A stretch of DNA of 14,681 nucleotides from Terana coerulea. Its lineage: Eukaryota; Basidiomycota; Agaricomycetes; Polyporales; Phanerochaetaceae. The position numbers were made by a program, and so were the translations under genes. Location: NCBI GenBank assembly GCA_024811115.1, contig JAKOGH010000331.1, forward strand, positions 1-14,681, written 5' to 3'. Positions within the stretch are counted from its first letter, which is position 1; the number at the start of each line of letters is the position of its first letter. Under the pieces are notes generated by a model. The model made no database searches. It worked only from the letters and a program-made list of their open reading frames with translations, and had not been told where the DNA came from. Below, in pieces: positions 9,967 to 14,681 of this stretch.

Positions 9967-10474
9967 CCTTCTATCCATCTACTACCATTTCTCGCGGTGA
10001 GCCTGCTAGCTACCCGAAATAAATGTATTGCTGACCATTACCGCACGTTGACCATTAGGGGTATCATTTGCACTCTTGTCATCGCTGCGCAAGATGGAAG
10101 TTTATGCCTTAATTCCTCTACCATGCCGTGTCCGGTTTGCTGGTTCTCTTGTAGCTTTACGTGAAAGTCAGTTTCATGCCAGGTTAACTTCTGAGGAGAT
10201 GATGCAAGGTTGTCTACGACAAGACTATGAATACATGATTTCGCAGCGACATACATACCCCGCGACCTATGTCAGCCTGTACGCACGCGGGTGGCAGAAA
10301 AGTGTGCGGGTAGCTCCCAATGCCCACACAAGTGTCCTTCACTCAGCGAACGTATTCACACAATTGAAGTTTCATCGCAAGGAGTAAGTTTACGGTGAGG
10401 GGCGAATTGATGCAGACGATGTTTCACATGGAGGCATGAGATTGATAGTGCTAAATGTGCGGCTAGACTCGTTA
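9967..10474. other. 3' flank of the SRA gene, no gene supported
   Basis: A + frame (10076-10387, 103 codons) and an opposing - frame (10038-10256) overlap and show no motif. I cannot support either. The left part is the SRA gene's 3' untranslated region, with AATAAA at 10018-10023. Confidence 0.4.
10018..10023 (+). promoter_or_regulatory. Poly(A) signal (AATAAA) of the SRA gene
   Basis: A canonical AATAAA lies 52 bases after the TAA that ends the SRA gene. Confidence 0.5.
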
Positions 10475-10622
10475 CCAGCCCGCAGGTAGCTCTTAAGAAC
10501 GTACTTTGAGGTACGTTATTCTTAATAGCGACCAGCGGGACTGGCAGAACTCGGTCGAGCGCGCGCACACGAGAATTCAAACCCCGCAGATTTCCCAAGA
10601 GGCAGGTCGCCACGTGCGCACT
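10475..10622 (-). repeat. Small dispersed repeat, copy A: tRNA-like head plus long hairpin
   Basis: On the - strand a tRNA-like segment contains a pairable T-arm, CGGGG / TTTGAAT / TCTCG, flanked by 7-base strands GTGCGCA and TGTGCGC that pair completely. The spacing is too short for a full tRNA. About 40 bases on, a hairpin follows: its arms at 10485-10504 and 10511-10533 match over about 20 pairs around a 6-base loop, and the outer segments CCCGC and GCGGG also pair. The same head occurs in inverse orientation at 11108-11250. This suggests a tRNA-derived SINE or related small non-autonomous element. Confidence 0.55.
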
Positions 10623-10624
10623 AG

Positions 10625-10961
10625 AACCCGCGGACGTCACTCTGTGAGTTATTGCAACAGCAACGGAATGCTGTGGAGGGACAAACTGAGCGTAAAAGAG
10701 CAGAGACGAAGCTGAGACTCGAGAGAGGCTGCAGCGGAGCGGGAGGTAGTCACCAGGCTCAGGAGCGAGCTGGCCAGTACTACTAGCGTTTGCGAAGGAA
10801 ATTACACCCTCAACAGCTTCCCCTGCCGGGGTCTTTTGCACACGAAAAACACTCACGTTCCTTCAAAAATCATCAAAATTCTTGATTGTTATGGCCTCTG
10901 CCACTTCAAGGCTATACAAGCCATCAAACTGCCAGACAAGCCGCAAAGGGGTCATGTTTGA
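10625..10961 (+). other. Coiled-coil-like open stretch, possible gene fragment
   Basis: A + frame just after repeat copy A reads as a charged heptad-rich segment (ELLQQQRNAVEGQTERKRAE, then EREVVTRLRSELAS) and runs to TGA at 10959-10961. One base must be removed near 10726-10730 to join the two halves. There is no start codon and no linked exon I can define. It could be a remnant of a coiled-coil gene interrupted by the repeat, or chance. An opposing - frame (10856-10356) covers the same stretch. Confidence 0.25.
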
Positions 10962-11107
10962 CGAGTTTGCATGCTTTCGCACTGATTTTGGCACGACTGA
11001 CTTCATCCAGATTCTGAGGAGTATCACTAATTATCACAGGCAGCTTCCTAAGCATGGTAGAATATAAATAAATTTATTGCTCAGTAAACAGCTCACGCAC
11101 ATTACGG

Positions 11108-11250
11108 CGGAGTGCGCGTGGGCGCTACGACCACCTTCCTCTTTGAGAAATCTGCGGGGTTTCAATTCTCGTCTGCGCGCTCTCGGTTCAGTGCTCCCAG
11201 CCGCCTTGCAAAGTATTATATTGTTATGTTACGTGCAAGGTGGCTGGTTC
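11108..11250 (+). repeat. Small dispersed repeat, copy B: tRNA-like head plus hairpin
   Basis: This copy shares GAAATCTGCGGGGTTT, AATTCTCGT and TGCGCGC with copy A over about 60 bases, on the opposite strand. It too is followed by a hairpin: arms 11197-11210 and 11234-11247 pair over 14 bases with one G-U. The hairpin sequences of the two copies differ although their positions match. The element ends about 33 bases from the stop codon of the convergent valyl-tRNA synthetase gene, so it probably lies in that gene's 3' untranslated region. Confidence 0.55.
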
Positions 11251-11282
11251 GAGCCTAATGTGCGGCGCGTCAAGCTAAATTC

Positions 11283-14200
11283 CTACTCCTTGAGCCTCTC
11301 GAACATCGCTGACGACGTCTTGAGGTTGTCTATGTCCGCCTCGTACGTCTTCCTCTGCAGGGTACGTTAGCACTGCAAACGAAATTCTGCTACAAAGACT
11401 GCGCACCTTTTCTTCGTTACCTAACCGCACGTCTTCAGCGACGTTGGTCTCGTAGTTGGGCACGGACTGGGTTTTGATGATCTTGTCGAGGTTCATCTGC
11501 GCGAGCTTGAGCTTCTTCTCGCATTTCGCGATCTCAGCGTCGAGGTCGACAAGACCCTAAGATTCGACGTTTAAGTCAGTGACGCCCCAGGATGTCGTAT
11601 AGAAAGACAGGGTTACTCACGCGAACAAGAAGATGGACGACAAGCGTTGGTGAAAGTACCTCTGAACCGCAACCTGGCGGGACATCGCTCAATTCGCGAA
11701 CGACCTTCACGCTCTTGCAGCCCTTGGTGAGCGCAACAATCGTCGACGCCTGTTCCTCGAAGAGCTTCGCCTCGGCATCGGTCTGCGCACGGATGAACAC
11801 TACAGCTGGGGTCAGTCATCACTCCAGAACTCAGCATGACCGTAGATATTACGTTGAAGGTCGCTCTGCAGGTTGTATGAACCGGCAAGGGATCGCCCAG
11901 TCCGAATCGCGGAGTAGACCAGGTCGAAGTCGCTTGTGTTGAAAGCGTATGCCTTGTCCTAGATTGTGAACGTAAGCTTCGGTTTCGAGGGGTCCTCATG
12001 ATGCATTAGGGCGGGCACTCACGTAGACAGGATATTGCGCGAGCATGATCGATGGTGTGGAGTCATTTGGCCTGCGGGGCAACCGCTGCCACAACTCCTC
12101 GGTCACGTACGGCATGAAAGGATGGAGCAGACGCAAGCCCTGGTCGAGACATGTGTACAGAGTCTGCTGAGCAGAGACTTTCTGCTCTTGTGATGCAGAA
12201 GGGTCTGTCATGGGCTTCATCGCTTCCTACAAAGCCGTGTTAGCTTACACAACGATGCTCTAGGTACCCGCAATCACGTACGATGTAGACATCACAGAGC
12301 TCGTGCAGCCAGAAGTTGTGCGCGGCGCTCGTCGCCATCATGAAGTTACGCTCGCCCAACTGGCGGTTCACCTCTTGCGCAGCGACGTTCAGGCTGTTGA
12401 GAGTCCAGCGCTCGACCAAACTCTCCTTGCCCGTCGGCTTCGCCGCCGGCAGCGGCACGAACGCCTCGTCAAATTTGAGCATGGCGAACTTCGTCGCGTT
12501 GAACACCTTGTTGCAGAACTTGCGGTAACCGTGGACGACGTTGATGTCGAGGTTGATATCGCGTCCAAAGCCGGTGTACGCGCATAACGAGAACCGCAGT
12601 GCGTCGGTGCCACACTGGGGATACCCTTCGGGAAATCCTTCTTCTGGCCCGACTTGGCCTTCTGGATCTCCTTCTCGTCGAGGTTGCCCTCGTACAGTTT
12701 TTGGTGCAGTGCCTCGAGATCGAGGCCCTGGATGACATCGAGCGGGTCAATGACGTTGCCGAGCGACTTGGACATCTTGCGGCCGTGGGCGTCGCGGATC
12801 ATGGCGTGGCAGAGCACCTCCTTGAAAGGCATCTTGCCTGTGAGGTGGATTCCGAGCATGACCATGCGGGCAACCCAGAAGGGCAGAATGTCCCAGCCTG
12901 TCTCGAGCATCGATGAGGGAAGAACCTCTCGAGATCAAGCGTCTGCGGAGGCTAGCGTGAGCATCAAAAGGTTAGGTGTGAATCGACGGTAAGCTTACCT
13001 TCTCCGGCCAGCCCATGATGGACATAGGCCAAAGACCGGACGAGAACCAGGTGTCAAGGACATCCTCGTCCTGCTCTAGCGTGAACTTGGCGCCGTTTGC
13101 AACCTTGGTGGCGCGCTCGGTCGCCTGCTCCAGAGTACGTCCAACGACCCAGTACTTGCCATCAGTTGCCTAGACAGGGCGCGTGAGCCGACACGAAAGC
13201 CACTAGTGTGAACCGCACATACATCTTGCGCCTGGCCCTCGATGCGAACGAAGTAGGCCGGGCATCGGTGGCCCCACCAGAGCTGACGCGAGATACACCA
13301 GTCCTGCATACCCCCGAGCCAGTGATACCACTCGCTCTCAGACGATTTCGGCGTGACCGTCAACTCGCCGGCGCGAGTGCGCTTCAGGGCTTCTTCAGCC
13401 AGAGGCTTGCAGCCGACCCACCACTGAGGCTTCAGAATGGGCTCAATGACGTCTCCGGACTTGCTGTAGCAGGCCTGAGCGCGACCTCACGTTATGACTG
13501 TGTTCACATACCTGCAGAGGGGAATTTGCATGGGGTTGTCCTTCTGCTCAACATAGAGGCCAAGATCCTGCAGTGCCTTAACAACCTCCACACGAGCATG
13601 GAACCGCTTCATACCCTACAATCACGCTGTGAGATGACTCTGGCTGTCTATGCCGCACCATACTAACCTGGAACTTCTTTCCGGCATTTGAGTTGAAGGT
13701 ACCATCGTCGTTGAGAATGTTGATGAACTCCAGTTTGTGGCGCATGCCGACTTCATAATCGTTTGGGTCGTGCGCGGGCGTGATCTTCACTGCACCGGTA
13801 CCAAACTCCATATCGACGATAATGTCGTCCGTGATAATGGGAATGCGCCTGTCCAGGAAGGGTGCTTCGCAAACTTGCCGTGCAGATGTGTGTATCGCGG
13901 GTCCTGTGGGTGGATGGCAATGGCAGTATCGCCGAGCATGGTCTCAGGACGGGTCGTCGCGACAACGATCCTCTCGTCGGAGCCCTCGATGGGGTATGCG
14001 AAAGAAGTGATGACACCAAACTCGAACTTCTCCTTGGCATCGTATCCGGGGACGCTGAGCAGTGTACGGCCGGTGAGCTGTTTTTGGTCGACTTCGAGGT
14101 TGGAGAGTGTCGTGTTCATGCGGACACACCAGTTGACGAGACGGTTCGCGCGGTACAGCACACCGTCTTCGTGCAACCTGCAGAACGTCTCAACGACGGC

Positions 14201-14511
14201 ATTTGAAAGGCTCTGTGCGGATTGTTCAACCCATGCGCGTAACGATTGTGTTCGCGTGACGCACCTCGCTCATGGTGAAAGCCACACGCGACCAGTCGTA
14301 ACTGCCTCCAAGGCGTTGCAGCTGGTTCGTGATACGGCCCTGGTACTCTTCCTTCCACTCCCAGACAGTATCGAGGAACTTTTCTCGGCCCAAGTCATGC
14401 CTGGTTTTGCCTTGAGTCTTCCATAACCGCTTCTCTACGACGGATTGCGTCGAAATACCGGCATGGTCAAACCCTGGCACAAACAGTGTCGTCTTTCCCA
14501 GCATTCGGTTC
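11283..14511 (-). CDS. VAS1: Valyl-tRNA synthetase (class I), N-terminus outside the window
   Basis: It charges tRNA-Val with valine; in fungi one gene commonly serves cytosol and mitochondria. Exons (- strand): 14511..14265, 14212..13668, 13615..13512, 13463..13223, 13169..12999, 12942..12282, 12226..12023, 11958..11853, 11799..11621, 11556..11407 and 11354..11283 (TAG). Introns are 48-64 nt with consistent phases. About 893 residues are visible; the HIGH-motif end is missing. Landmarks in order: [11 protein letters not shown], the editing domain ([43 protein letters not shown]), [37 protein letters not shown] (KMSKS loop), the anticodon-binding helices with [15 protein letters not shown], and the C-terminal coiled coil ([16 protein letters not shown]). 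Three single-base losses interrupt the frame, at G runs 13860-13862, 12917-12919 and 12617-12620. Adding one base at each restores the family sequence exactly, pointing to sequence errors and not to a dead gene. Confidence 0.95.
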
Positions 14512-14565
14512 CTGGAATCGCATTAGCAGAATGTCAATAAAGGAGTTCAGAGTAGGGTTTTCGAA

Positions 14566-14681
14566 GCTGTTGCAGGGATGTTGCAGGGTTTTGTTGTGGA
14601 ATAGCGAAAAATACCAAGGAATCCTGCAACAGCGTTGCGGCCGTGAACTCCCCGTTTTGCGTCTGTTGCCGGGCTGTTGCA
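14566..14681. repeat. TGTTGCAGG-rich inverted repeat, MITE-like, in a synthetase intron
   Basis: GCTGTTGCAGG at 14566-14576 is repeated in inverse as CCTGCAACAGC at 14623-14633, a perfect 11-bp stem with a 46-base loop. TGTTGCAGGG occurs twice in tandem near 14568-14588, and related TGTTGC words recur up to the window edge. It lies upstream (- strand) of the acceptor at 14512, where the intron is at least 170 nt against 48-64 nt for the others. A small transposon insertion is the likely cause. Confidence 0.45.

Noticed and set aside
10356..10856. 166-codon - frame across repeat copy A
   Set aside because: It reads through the tRNA-like head and hairpin of the repeat, so the openness is not evidence of a gene.
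12303..12992. Several 60-110-codon + frames
   Set aside because: All are antisense to valyl-tRNA synthetase exons and have no motif of their own.
13737..14426. 229-codon + frame
   Set aside because: It is antisense to the synthetase editing-domain exons and crosses one of the synthetase introns; its length reflects codon bias on the other strand.

Overview
The window is nuclear DNA of a filamentous fungus, most likely an agaricomycete basidiomycete. The conserved genes are cut by many small introns (mostly 48-66 nt, GTNNGT donors, YAG acceptors), and their gene content fits (an SRA/YDG protein, a Ptc5-type PP2C, a eukaryotic valyl-tRNA synthetase). There is no operon-like layout and nothing bacterial or viral.

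Layout from left to right. Positions 1-603 hold the 3' end of an unrecognised + strand gene with an Ala/Pro octapeptide repeat and a SUMO-interaction-like motif. Positions 604-3634 hold no gene I can support, but contain a 200-bp tandem repeat (918-1345). Positions 3635 to about 5903 carry a multi-exon - strand orphan gene with several reading-frame breaks. Positions 5904-6358 are non-coding, with a short GC-rich tandem repeat. Positions 6359-7887 (- strand) encode a mitochondrial-type PP2C phosphatase lacking the final metal-binding segment. Positions 7888-8384 are a divergent intergenic region. Positions 8385-9966 (+ strand) encode an SRA/YDG-domain protein in 11 exons. Positions 9967-11282 are a repeat-bearing interval between convergent genes, with two inverted copies of a tRNA-like/hairpin element. 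Positions 11283-14511 (- strand) encode valyl-tRNA synthetase in 11 visible exons, with its N-terminus beyond the window. The last 160 bases form an intron holding a TGTTGCAGG-rich inverted repeat.

The main caution concerns the reading frames. The synthetase, the phosphatase and the SRA gene are each open only if single-base gains or losses are allowed, and nearly all of these sit in short homopolymers. Because an essential synthetase shows three of them, uncorrected sequencing or assembly indels are the simplest explanation, and apparent pseudogenes here should be judged with that in mind. The genes do not form one pathway. The most interesting are the SRA-domain protein (probable reader of modified cytosine), the truncated phosphatase, the orphan gene and the paired small repeats.
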